64,000 bases of DNA, taken from the NCBI GenBank assembly GCA_950295325.1, contig OX485808.1:8684501-8748500 (forward strand), written 5' to 3'. The notes under the pieces were generated by a model. It had not been told where the DNA came from and did not search any database. It saw only the letters and a list, made by a program, of their open reading frames with translations. This stretch comes from Polytrichum commune (taxonomy: Eukaryota > Streptophyta > Polytrichopsida > Polytrichales > Polytrichaceae). Below, piece after piece: positions 11,898 through 22,021 of the stretch. A program made the position numbers and the translations under genes. Every line of letters begins with the position of its first letter. The stretch's first letter is position 1.

Positions 11898-13194
11898 AGC
11901 TCCGGGATCAAGGCATCGCGTTGATTTTAGAAGCGCTTCCATGTGCTAGGTTGCAAACCGCAATTGAGGGGTTGACCACACCAACCACTTTTGGCACCAT
12001 CAGTCAGCATCTCTAGCTATAATAGTGTGAAAAGTGGTGGGCATCTACTTTTGAACATAATCCCCAACAATTTCACGGCCAGAACCAGGCAAAAAGTTTG
12101 GTGTGATCCGGGCATGAGTCGGTTGCCATCTGCTTCATAACATTAGTCTCGCTTCCAAGCCATTTCTAAGATGAAGCTGGCATCGTTCTCGTCTCTGAGG
12201 TAATTAATGACATTAGCTTAGCGCTCTAGATGCAAGGCCATGGGCCACCCAACTCACCAAGGAGGTTGGGTAATGTTATGTTAAGTCAAGTCACTTCTGT
12301 GACGTATCTACTTCAAACGTATTCAAGAAAACATAGGAAGAAGAAGATGAGATGCCACCACAGGCCTTGATTTATAGTGTTGCTTCCTCATCCATAGATA
12401 GTTCCCAAAATGGACATCACGAGAACTGTAGAGACCTTGAAGATTATTGCATCTTTTCAAGGTGAACGCCTGAAACATGCATACACAAGCTGACCTAAAC
12501 TTACTCTTCCCCAAAGGTTCCCACATGGTTGGCTGAAAATATTCAGTTCACCACTATGAATGGGTGGACTATAGCTTAGTGGTAAAGGACATCCAAAATT
12601 AAGTGCAAGGACGGTTCCCCATCTGAGCACTATTCCAATCCTAAGCAGCTTAAGTTCGCATTGAGTACATTACACAAGAGCACCCCATATATGACTCGAT
12701 ATCATGGATCCTCGTATTAATATTGCACAAGATGACCTGGTTATATATTGGAAAGATAGGAGACAATGAAAGTAGGCAAGAAATTACATGCATATTTGTT
12801 GTGTTAAAAACCAATGGAGACCCTACACATGAGCTCCCCATGGGAAGTATGGTTGAGAGGAGGGTTCCTCAATTGAAGGAGGATTACTTGTTTAAAAAGT
12901 CCCACATGTGTTTATTGAGGAGCTCTTGTCCCAAGGATAGAAGTGTAAAGAAAACGAGATGACGTCTTCACCACGGAGCTTAGTGTTTGTCCTAAAAGTA
13001 ACTACTTTAAAAGAGTTAGAACTCTCAATGTCCGGCACCTCCAAGCTCTCAATCCAAAGTGCAAAGTGTGAACATGCCATAACACTATGGTGTAGAGCAA
13101 ACCATGACCGAACCTAGAGGGGGTTTGGCGCAATAGGTACCATGCTAGGTGAGGTAATCCTCAACCTTACCTCCAAATCCTCAATAGCCCAAAT
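11898..13194. other. Duplicated intergenic stretch with unrecognised ORFs
   Basis: This part of copy A recurs at about 37322-38770. Open frames such as 12323-12526 (minus) and 12723-12962 (plus) are present in both copies, but they do not resemble any family I know and overlap on opposite strands. I do not call them genes. At 12563-12625 there is a tRNA-like box A (TAGCTTAGTGGT) followed by GGTTCCCCATC, noted separately. Confidence 0.4.
12563..12640 (+). repeat. Possible tRNA-derived SINE head
   Basis: TAGCTTAGTGGT (12572-12583) fits the RNA polymerase III box A consensus, and GGTTCCCC lies about 40 bases downstream where box B would be, though it is a poor match. The same arrangement is at about 38140-38200 in copy B. 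It does not fold into an obvious tRNA. A SINE relic is possible but weakly supported. Confidence 0.25.
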
Positions 13195-13640
13195 GAGGTA
13201 GTTTAAGGTAGAAATACCATAACCCATTAACCACCCTCTAGCCCTGCACTAGATTGCCGTCATAATGGTGAAGTGCCATTTCTGAAACGGATCGTGGCTC
13301 GGCGGCAACTTCAATGCGTGCACATTTAGTGTAGCCAATGGGAGTCAAGTGTTAATGTACTCATGAGGTAACCGATTTAAGCGATGTTCTGTATGGAAAT
13401 GCGGATAACCGTGTTCAGTGTAGGGAGAATCTAGTGAACGAGTAGGGGGTTGGACAACTTTCCACTTTGAAAAATTGTAGCATTTTTTGTATAGAGCAGA
13501 AAAACATGAAACAACTTGCATTCTTCATGAATCGTTCTCATCTATCTTGGAAAATTATCTCATGATTGTCGGACCAGATCTTCAATGCGAATCACCTTAT
13601 TTTCAAGGGTTATGGTATTTCTACCTTACCTCGCTCTGCA
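13195..13640. repeat. Inverted repeat pair (possible MITE)
   Basis: AAGGTAGAAATACCATAACCC near 13205 recurs in reverse complement near 13606 (GGGTTATGGTATTTCTACCTT). In copy B the 10.9 kb MULE inserted between the two arms. Ends and target duplication are not clear. Confidence 0.45.
13421..13429 (+). other. Empty site of the copy B MULE insertion
   Basis: Copy A reads GTG-TAGGGAGAA-TCTAGTGAACG here. Copy B has TAGGCAGAA on each side of the 10.9 kb MULE, followed by the same TCTAGTGAACG. Copy A therefore preserves the uninterrupted locus. Confidence 0.85.
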
Positions 13641-15053
13641 CATTCTAAGGCCATTCAATTTCAGCTAAGAAGAAGAGTCCACAACGGAGATACATCGAAT
13701 GGCTATAACAAGCTTGATCACGGTACCCAAGATTCAAACCTACTACATCATGATGCTCACATGGGTGCCTTACCCAAGGCCCTACACCACACCATTTTAA
13801 TTGAAATTTTTGTTTTATCATATTTATATAGACAAGATTAGGTGCTTGGACCTCCTTAAGCTTTGTACATTGGTATGTGTAATTAGGTTGCCTCTTTACC
13901 CATCAACTTACCTTGGGTCAAAAATCAAATTATAAAAATGTATAACTTTGTTTATTAATCCATATAGAATTACATTACAAATTATAGTGGTTATTATATT
14001 TTTGTTATTATTGTAGTAATTATTTAAATAGTGTGGAATGTTGATATACGAGCATGGGGCAACCTAATTGCACATATCAATGTAGTTAACTTCTCAATGT
14101 CGAAGTGACGTCTGCACAAATTCTATGAGTCATTACCAAGTCTTAATTTATGTCAGTTGGATTCAAGCGGGTTTCAAATGATATGAGATACATTATCTTA
14201 CATCAAGGAGAAAATGAAGCATAGTCATTTGTCACATTGATGACCCATGTACTAAACATTTGAGTCACAAACTTTTATTCCAATCAAACACCAGATTTAT
14301 CATCTCATTCACAAATGCCAAACATTAACATGAGACACCTCCCAACATTAAATACTCACAGAAAACTTGAGACCCCAATACCCCCAAATCCTTGCCAAAA
14401 GATAGAATCTCAAAGCACATGTTTTGAGATTGGAATCCAAAATCAATCTAGCCCCTTCAATCTCTATATCGTGCTATAAAAATTTGCCAAGAGTTTCATC
14501 GTCTAATATTTCACCAAGTAAGTTATATCATATTCCTTTGTGACATGCATTTTTACTATTTATGTTATCCGGGTATGAATTAATGTGCACTTGAAACCGA
14601 ACCTCATTACATAGTAGCCAAATCTAACCAATCGACATTGAACCTCATTTAGTAGTTGCCCAACCTAACTAGTAGCCACCGAACCTCACTAATAATCCAA
14701 CTAACCTGATTATTTTGGCAGGGGATTCTCTTGCACATTTTGGTGTCGAAAACATGACACGGTTGGGAACCCTATCATTTGGAGGCGTTAGACAACCCCC
14801 CATTTCCTACGGAAACTTCTCTTGAGCTTACAAACCCTATTTTATACAACCGATTGCCAAATGTCTCAAGCACCCTCTATCTCCACGATTTTCAACACCC
14901 ACAATGTGCAAAGACAACTCAGCATTCGAAGGGATAAAAATATAAAATAAAATAAAAACCATGTTCAGCAAGGACTACACGGACGCCCAATATTCCATTG
15001 TGTGGCCATTAAGCTAATGACTTCCTATATATATACATGATTTATATAACATC
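13641..15053. other. AT-rich duplicated intergenic DNA, no gene seen
   Basis: Matches about 50110-51536 in copy B. No recognisable coding sequence. 14590-14710 has a loose repetition of AACCTCA(C/T)TA-type words (ACCGAACCTCA, TGAACCTCATT, ACCGAACCTCAC). Confidence 0.4.
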
Positions 15054-15475
15054 ATGGGAGACCTCTCAGCCACGTTCCGGGAACAATGTCTTCATTGCAT
15101 AGAACGTGAGGCAAAAGTGAGAGCATTGGAGCTATATCTCGTGGAGGTGCGGGGAGCAACTAACACTACTTTAGCGGAGAAACTACGAGCAAACAGGGGT
15201 GTCACCAACCTTGATTTTAAGGGTAGGTCTGCTCGGGAAATCGAATTTTATCCAAGGCATATTTTTTCAAGAAAAAATCATTTACTGTATGTGACCTAGG
15301 TTTTCAAGTGGGCTTTCGAACCCAAGGTAGGCCCGGCCTGCTCGGGCCTAGGCCTGGTGACGCCCCTGCGAGCAGATGTGGTGAAGTTGGCAGTCGAAAT
15401 CAAGTGGGCGAAGCTTGAGTTGAAGCTCATGAGCAACAAAGTCACCGACAAAACACAAGCAACAATCGTGTTTTA
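15054..15475 (+). pseudogene. Unrecognised charged, helical ORF, possibly a gag relic (copy A)
   Basis: An 81-codon frame starting MGDLSATFREQCLHCIEREA is followed, after a break near 15300-15360, by a second open piece rich in K, E and L (PLRADVVKLAVEIKWAKLEL). The composition suggests coiled coil, as in some retrotransposon gag proteins. Copy B (from 51537) has the same start but an in-frame stop and an LTR insertion between the two pieces. I do not recognise the family. Confidence 0.3.
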
Positions 15476-15584
15476 GGGGAAACAAATCCTCCACAATCAC
15501 GCTTTAGCAACATAGCAATAGCAGGGCATGCTCAAGCAAACATTGGAGGCTAGCTAACCGGCGACTTAATCGCCAATTCCAAGG

Positions 15585-17810
15585 TTATGGTAGAGGCGCC
15601 TATTCCCGATCAAGACCCCATCAGCCATCTTTAAGGTACCGGAATTCCCGATCAGATGAAACAAAATCAGTAGTGTCATGACACATGTCCTAGTTTTGAG
15701 TGCTAAAGTGAGGAGGAATGAACGGTTGTGGCGGATTCTAAACATTGGTAATATATTCAAGCCAACTATGGGTTCAAAAATTAAAAGAATTATCAATTTA
15801 AGGATTAATATTACCAAAAAAATTGCAGTCCTCCTAATTTCTATATGTGTACATGGGAAAAAAATGCACCACCTTGTACGTCTCCAAATCTAGCATAGAA
15901 TCTCTTAAGTGTGGTCGGTTATGGGCACCTCTACTCTACATCCAAGAGGAGCTAGAGAAAAATCCCATAAATTAGCAAGAAAATAAAAGAAACGAAAAAG
16001 AAATGCATGTATTATTTACACGGGCGTGAATGCGAGCCCATTAGCCTTATATTGATATGGGTTACCGTGATGCAATATATAAAGTGTTATGCCATCCTTT
16101 TGGATGGTGGGCCTTGTTGGGGGGGGGGGATAGTATCTAGTTCAATAACAATTACCATGTCTATATAGGTGTTAGGGTGGGGGTTTATAAGGGTCTTGTT
16201 TGTTGTTTACATTTTTTAAAATTTTCTTTAGTACAAGGTATGTGATGTATTTTATGGCATTTTGGTGTATGCTTTTCATGAGATTTTTAACGGTATTTTT
16301 TGGGATGAGGATTTTGTGGAGTTTTTCAATGGAGTGTTCGTGTATGGCTCCTCTTACTCTAGCCATGACAATGACAAGGGGTTACTTTCCAACCATTATT
16401 TTGGAATATGGCTACTAGTGGGTCATAGTTGTGGTGTTGTGTGCAATGGCTTCTTCGGGGGATCTGTCATTGCAGTTGGTGAATTCTATGAGTTGGAGTG
16501 TGATGGATGGGGAGGGGGCTTTGGTTGGGGGCTCCTATTACGCATAGGATGTCTGGTCTTAATCTTGTGGGGCATTGGCATGGTGGGTGGGTGCAAGTGC
16601 ATTTTAGTATCCATTCTGGAAGTGTGAAGCTGAGTGTCCTATTATTGTGGTATCCTACATTGATCAAGTGAAAAACCTAGTAAATTTATTAGTTTGTAGT
16701 GATTTGAAAAATGAGGTATATTGTTTTATTGTGATAGGACATTTTGAGGCCTTTGAGGTATCGGTTCTTGCATGTGGATAGGAAGTGGGAACATGTGTCT
16801 CTGGCGTTTTGGGGGTATAGTGAACAATTAGGATTGGGGTGCGTGAGGGACCAAAATATGTTTTTCCTATGATTGCCCATGTATTGTGCATAGCAGAATT
16901 TAAAGGTTTGTGTAATTTGGGTGTCGGTTATGCTTGTGGCTTTCCATAAGTAATTTGGTACTTTGTGGTTGATATGGTCATTGGATAGCCATTTATTTAC
17001 GTATGAGCATTTACTTTTGGCGGGAGTGGTCTCACGCTTCCGGTGTCCTTTGCTGATGAACGTGTGGAGGTTGAGGATGGCTCCATCATGTGTGGTTGTT
17101 GGGCAACTGGTACTAATGCTAAAAAAGTTCTTGTACTCAAACCTAACCACAAACCATGCAAATATTGGTGTTCCAAATAAGATTTTTAAACCAAATGGGG
17201 CCCACATACCTTAGCACTAGGACCCTTTTATCACGTCATGCTAGAAATAAAGTATTCATGGACGACATGACTCAAGTGCAAATTTGCAATTACAAAGGAG
17301 AAGTCCTCCCGAAAAAGGTGTTTTCTTACATGTGTGCATACAACAACCTTCCAATTCTCAAGTGTCATGGGTGCTTAACCTGCTTTTAGCAATTGTTTTC
17401 CATTCTCATCGAAGTGTTGTGGTGACTACCCTACTTGGGAATGATTTTCTAATTAGTGTAGCCTTCACAGACAAGTGTGTCGTTCAGGAAGAATCCAAAA
17501 CATGTGTGGTCCCTCCTCACTTCAAAAATTAGAGCAGAGGTGCCCATAATTGATTGCTTAAAAGATTCTACGCCAAATCTGGAGAAGTATAAGGCGGTGC
17601 AAAAATTTCATGTGTAGGAAGATAGAATCAAGAGGACTGCAAATTTCTTGGTAGTTTTATTCCTCAAATTGAAACTAAAAGTTGACCCGAACTTTAACAC
17701 CCAAAACCATGACATGTGTCATGACAATATTAGGTCCGACATGATTGAAATTTCGATACCCTTAAAGTTGTCAATAGAATCCTGATCGGGAATAGGCGCC
17801 TCTACTATAA
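15585..17810. mobile_element. TIR element carrying a reverse transcriptase tail, copy A
   Basis: The termini are inverted repeats: TTATGGTAGAGGCGCCTATT at left and the reverse complement of TTATAGTAGAGGCGCCTATT at right. Complementarity continues about 190 bp inward through CCCGATCA, GTCATGACACATGTC and, in copy B, GTGAGGAGGAA. Long TIRs suggest a Mutator-like non-autonomous element; no target duplication was found. The interior holds a minus-strand retrotransposon protein tail (16172-17207) and a plus-strand 121-codon frame (16262-16627), also open in copy B. Confidence 0.6.
16172..17207 (-). pseudogene. Non-LTR retrotransposon reverse transcriptase C-terminal tail
   Basis: Read on the minus strand, 17207-16689 is a 172-codon frame with a zinc-knuckle-like pattern, NPNCSLYPQNARDTCSHFLS followed by TCKN and a YHNKTIYLIF motif. 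This is the arrangement seen after the reverse transcriptase of LINE-type elements. It continues with a frame change in 16667-16467 (LPEWILKCTCTHPPCQCPTR, RPDILCVIGAPNQSP) and again in 16366-16172 (RVRGAIHEHSIEKL, IHQNAIKYITYLVL). The polymerase core is absent. Frame changes mark it as dead, although the first segment is open in both duplicates. The family call rests on my reading of the motifs. Confidence 0.55.
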
Positions 17811-17883
17811 ATGTTAGCGGCTACGCAAGTTACAAGTGTGTGTAAAACTGTGTCGTGTTAATTAACAGTGAGTCTCGTCAGCC

Positions 17884-18217
17884 CTTGGGGGGGGCAGTGT
17901 GTTAAAAAGTTAAGGATATAGGTGCGAACAACCACTATTTTATAGGGGGGTATTACTTTCAATTCTTTTTTTTTTTTCACATGCTATAATTATGTAAATT
18001 TATGCTTTGGGTTAATAAAAAAATGGCTTGCATTACTTATAATTCCAAATTACCTATTATTCCATACCCTATAGTACTTTAAAGATGTCCAATGCCATTT
18101 TTGATACCCTATATTACTCTTAAGTCCATTTATAATTTTTAGCTCTCATGTTTTTAAAATACCCTATCATTTGTTCGCACGTATATTGCTACTCCAACCA
18201 ATGACTACCCCCCCGAG
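17884..18217. mobile_element. 334-bp MITE with 8-bp target duplication (copy A only)
   Basis: An insertion bounded by CTTGGGGGGG at left and CCCCCCCGAG at right, flanked by CGTCAGCC at 17876-17883 and 18218-18225. Copy B at about 57815 reads CTCGTCAGCCGTTGCTC without it. The 8-bp duplication fits a hAT-type MITE. The interior is AT-rich and non-coding. Confidence 0.75.
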
Positions 18218-18335
18218 CGTCAGCCGTTGCTCTTCTCCAAACTCGTTAACCCAGGATCATCCTTAACATCAGTGATTGGGTAGATTTTTGGGCATAATCG
18301 ATTGAGATCATAGTGTTTGCAAGTCCAACCGGTTA

Positions 18336-19419
18336 GAGCATCCCCACCAGATCGGGTACATGCCAAATAGAGTATATAATATTTTATACCTTTGGGGAGC
18401 CCTCCATCTTGGGCGGGGCAGCCAGTGGTGATTTTTCACAAGGTCCCGAACATGTCCAGGGACATGTTCATAAAAAAAACATTTCCAGTGGACGGGTTCT
18501 TACAAAATGAACTAATTTTTGGATGTGTCAAATTCACTTTGGACAGGTTCTAAAAATAACAATTTTTTTGATAAATTTTTCCAAAAAAAAATGGTACAAA
18601 TATCAGTTACATTATGTCATATATGACATGTGAATACAAGCATAATGCAATCAAACCACTAATACCCAATCAAAATATCAATGTTGAATTACTTGATTCA
18701 CCTGCATACATTAATTCATCAACCACAAAATTTAGAATGGGGTGGACTAGAAAGATGAGAATCGACAGCAAAAGACAGATAACTGACGAACATTGAAGGC
18801 ATAATTTGTCAAGATCCTATTGTTTCCAAGTGCAACCAGTCACATGTCAACATCTTTCAGGTTTTTTTTTTCCTAATTTTTTACCAGCATTGTAAGAGAC
18901 TTATTTATACCTCTTGCGGGATGGGTACTTTTATTTTCAAACCGGTTTTGGGATAGGATGTTTTTTCTTTAACCTTTCCATGGACGGGTTGGTTTAGAAA
19001 TTACCGGTTTTGGGACGGGTTGCAATTCTTTTTGCCTTTCAATTCAAGGTTTTTGGACGTGGACGGGCAAAGACTTTGTGAAAAATCAGCCCTGGGGGCA
19101 GCTCATCTTGAGTCAAAGCCCACCAAAGCCTAGGCATACCTCCGGTATAATTAGGAAGCAATCAAGAAGACAACGACACCTATTATCTGACATGGGATAA
19201 AGTAGGATATCGGAGTATCTGATATTAAAGTAATCTCTTGACGGGCCGTTACATGAACCATCTATGGCGGGGGAAGGTCTTTACTATATCCGGGCAGTTC
19301 TAAATTATGGGGACCGGACATTGGTGGGGCTCAATTTATGCCGGTACCACCACCTAAGAACCCGGGATGCCCCAATTTTGGCGTTGGCATGCCCCATGCC
19401 CGGTCTGGTGGGGACGCTC
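18336..19419. mobile_element. Non-autonomous PIF/Harbinger element, copy A
   Basis: Begins GAGCATCCCCACCAGATCGGG after TTA (18333-18335) and ends with the inverted form (CTGGTGGGGACGCTC) before TTA (19420-19422). The terminal GAGC(A/G)TCCCCA core is shared with the autonomous element at 21813-27843, so it could have been moved by that transposase. A second inverted repeat is nested inside (about 18430-19095: TGATTTTTCACAA ... TTGTGAAAAATCA). No coding sequence is recognised. Confidence 0.82.
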
Positions 19420-19422
19420 TTA

Positions 19423-19560
19423 CATGTTGACATCCTTTAGTTTTGCTTTATGAAATTGGGGTATATTCCATAAATTCCTCTAAATTGATCGGTAATTATC
19501 CTGGAGTCTTGAACTTCAACCAGTTCATCTGTAACTAGCTGCAGTTCTCCCCCGATCATA
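19423..19560 (+). repeat. Block related to the GST 3' flank
   Basis: With 18285-18332 on the other side of the Harbinger insertion, this block resembles 32236-32420, just downstream of the GST stop codon. Shared words include GGGCA(T/C)AATCG, TCCAA(G/C)C, GTTGACA, GAAATTGGGG(T/A)ATATTC, ATCGGTAATT/ACCGGTAATT and GACTTGAA/GTCTTGAA. It may be the remnant of a second copy of the GST 3' region. Confidence 0.5.
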
Positions 19561-19719
19561 CACAAAAAGAAAAAGAAAAAAAGTAGAGAACATGCTGAAT
19601 GCTTACTTAGGCCCATGTGCTGATGAATCGTAACCACAGGTTTGCAATTAAAATGAGTGACCATACCTTATCTCGGCATATTTTAAGTTGACCAGCACGG
19701 ACTCATGTGTGTGGACTGG

Positions 19720-19842
19720 TTGATGACCAAATTTCCCCAGATATTACCTGAAATATCACACATACTTATTACTTGTCAGAGGTCTGCAAATTCGCGAGAA
19801 CTTGCTGCTTTCACTCCAACTCTAAACCGACTCAATCGCCAC
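19720..19842 (+). repeat. Tandem duplication flanking the hAT element, left unit
   Basis: The unit from GATGACCAAATTT through CTCAATCGCCAC recurs at 21488-21612 to the right of the hAT element. The same 120-bp unit was therefore tandemly duplicated before a hAT element inserted at its right edge. It lies upstream of the GST promoter. Confidence 0.7.
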
Positions 19843-21466
19843 CAGTGCTCAAAATTGAAGCCCTCATATGGATTTCATTTTGAAGGGCTCTGAAATTTCA
19901 GCATTGCAATTGAAGGGCATATCTAAATCTAGGACGTCAATGGAAAATTTTCAAAGAAATATAAAACTTATATCAAAATTATGCATGATTTGCATGGTAC
20001 ATGCTTCTAGTACAATGAAATAATGAAGAATCAACCATCTAACTCCATCTCTTGAAGTGACAATGCCCTACGCTTGTTGGTTACTGTAGTGGGTTTCCAA
20101 GTGTCAAAAATGCCATTCCAATCCATGAATTCAACTCCCAAATTGTTTAGGCTAACCCTCATCAATGCATCAAGTGTGTCAAGGTTTAGGCATGTTCTCC
20201 TTTCGCTCTTAACCCAATTCCATCTGCTTTGAAAAACCACACTCACAAACAACAGTGCTAGTAGGGATTACAAGTATGGCTTGCCATAGCGACATTAGGG
20301 TTGGCCAATTGATCTTAAACTCTCGGTCACGGCCACAAAAAACCCAAGCTTCATGCATACTTTGGTGTTGACAAGCTGAAGATAACATCTTCACAAATTC
20401 GAGCAACTCCGCATTGGTTTGATCAGCAAGAACAAAGCTCCACTTGAAATGTGTCACCAACCGGTTCAACCATTGCTCAATTAAAGTGCCTCGATCCAAT
20501 GCATCCATGAGATAGTGTTTTGGGCTGAAAAGCCTGGCCGCATTAAAAATGGGCAAGTCGGGGAAGCGATCATTTAGTGAGTCAATAACCTTTTGGACGT
20601 ATAGTCTACCAAGGGTGATGCAATTCTCCAACAAGCCCCCTACATCACACCTGGGGATAGAGTCATAGTGCAAAGTATGCACTTTCTCACAACCAAACCT
20701 ATCAACATACAAGATCTCTCCAGTTGGCACCACGTTGTGCAAAAAAAATCCCAAATGTTTGGTTGTTGTGCCAAAATTCACACGCAAATAGTGTCTTCGC
20801 AACAAATTGATTGTCACATCGATAGTAGAGGCTATGGATGTGATATCTACGAGATCAAATTGAAATTTCCAATTGAGCTTGTTCAACTGAAGTAGCACAT
20901 CAGCCAACAGATGGATGAAGAATTGGAACTATAGAGAGGTGATATTTGTGTACCATGCGTGTTCTTCAGCTTGCCATGACTCCAAAATTGCAAGCATACA
21001 AAAAACCATCCTCTCCATGACCATGCCGCGTGATAGCCACCGTACGGAATGAATATGCAAAACCACTCGGCTCTCTTCGCGAAATGCAAATAACAATTTC
21101 GCCAACATGCCTCGCCGAATCACCGATCGTCCCAACCACTCATATACTTTATTGGCAGCTTGGTCAATGAATCCAAGGCATGGAAATTCGTCATTAGCGT
21201 CCTTTGCAGCTAGAGCCTCTCGGTGAGCTATGTAGTGTGTTCCAACCAGATGGGGTACTAGATCTCGAAGTCGGGCCACCACTCTTTGATGCACACCAGT
21301 CAATGCTCAAAATTGAATTTTGAAGGGCTCTGAAATTTCAGCATTGCAAATTGAAGGGCATACTTAGACATGAGGATTATGTTTTGAAGGGCTGTTTTCC
21401 TTGAGGTATTTTTTGAAGTCCCAAAACCCATTTGAAGGGCACTGAAGACTTCAATTTTGAGCACTG
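19843..21466. mobile_element. Internally deleted hAT element
   Basis: An 18-bp terminal inverted repeat, CAGTGCTCAAAATTGAAG, is at both ends. Perfect 8-bp target duplications ATCGCCAC lie at 19835-19842 and 21467-21474. Subterminal repeats (GAAGGGCTCTGAAATTTCAG, ATTGAAGGGCAT) occur near both ends, typical of hAT transposase-binding regions. The interior holds a damaged C-terminal half of a transposase on the minus strand. Confidence 0.88.
20031..21303 (-). pseudogene. hAT transposase, 5'-truncated and interrupted
   Basis: Minus-strand reading from 21303 gives hAT core blocks (HQRVVARLRDLVPHL, VGTHYIAHREALAAKD, HSVRWLSRGMVMERM), then SPKHYLMDALDRG, then the dimerisation region WPTLMSLWQAILVIPTST, CECGFSKQ, LNLDTLDALMRVSL, MDWNGIFDTW. 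The style is of ZNF862-like hAT proteins. An in-frame TAG near 20927 follows NITSL, and a frame change follows SKQ near 20225. The N-terminal zinc finger and first part of the DDE domain are missing, so it is inactive. Confidence 0.82.
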
Positions 21467-21474
21467 ATCGCCAC

Positions 21475-21812
21475 CTTCTAATTTTTGATGACCAAATTTT
21501 CCCGAATATTACGTGAAATCTCACACGTACTTACTTGTCAGAGGTCTGCAAATTCGCGAGAAATTGCTGCTTTCACTCCAACTTGAATCTAAACTGACTC
21601 AATCGTCACCTTCTAACTTAAAAAACGTTCACCTCGCTCACTCATGCCGTCCGATTGCACCAAACTTTCCGTCCGGTTCTAGCTGTGAAATTGATTGCTG
21701 GGGATTATGTTCAGAAACAGATGTGGGTCCACCGCTTTCCACATGAATCACATCCGGAGATGCTGACGGATGGTGTCAGAAGAGGCTGGTGTATAAGCCC
21801 CTGACTCAGTTA
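21475..21812 (+). promoter_or_regulatory. Displaced GST promoter segment with TATA-like box
   Basis: Sequence between the hAT and Harbinger elements. TATAAG at 21792-21797 lies 15 bases before the Harbinger insertion point. With the 6 kb element and one TTA removed, this box would sit about 180 bases upstream of the GST start codon, with the AACCTTCTATATCC leader beginning about 25 bases below it. The left part (21488-21612) is the second unit of a tandem duplication. Promoter function is inferred. Confidence 0.5.
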
Positions 21813-22021
21813 GAGCGTCCCCAGCAGCCTCGCCAACCTGGAATAAAACGGCATTCCGGTATTGTAGGTGGCGGGTGCAAAAAAAATGGATCCCCAGGAA
21901 GGCCCGCCAACGCCATAAGAGGAGAGCGGGCGGGCATAATTGAAGACGTTTTCCGCCATTTTTGCCTCGCTTGGCGTGCCGAGAAGAGGTCCGCTACCCA
22001 AGAATATCGTCGGAAATAGGC

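Larger units (their letters stand above)
9286..19717 (+). repeat. Large direct duplication, copy A (about 10.4 kb)
   Basis: This segment is colinear with about 34092-59178 once three insertions in the second copy are removed. Similarity starts near TTGCATTCTTTGCCTTCTCG (9286; 34092) and ends after TGTGTGTGGACTGGT (19717; 59178). It is made largely of nested transposons and has no recognised host gene. Copy A lacks the foldback, MULE and LTR insertions of copy B but has its own hAT-like and MITE insertions. Confidence 0.85.

Noticed and set aside
12563-12640. A tRNA gene
   Set aside because: Box A is good but box B is poor, and no cloverleaf or acceptor stem is evident. Listed only as a possible SINE head.
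16262-16627. The plus-strand 121-codon frame in both duplicates as a host gene
   Set aside because: It overlaps the minus-strand reverse transcriptase tail, has no recognised domain, and lies inside a transposon. Low divergence of the duplicates explains the open frames.
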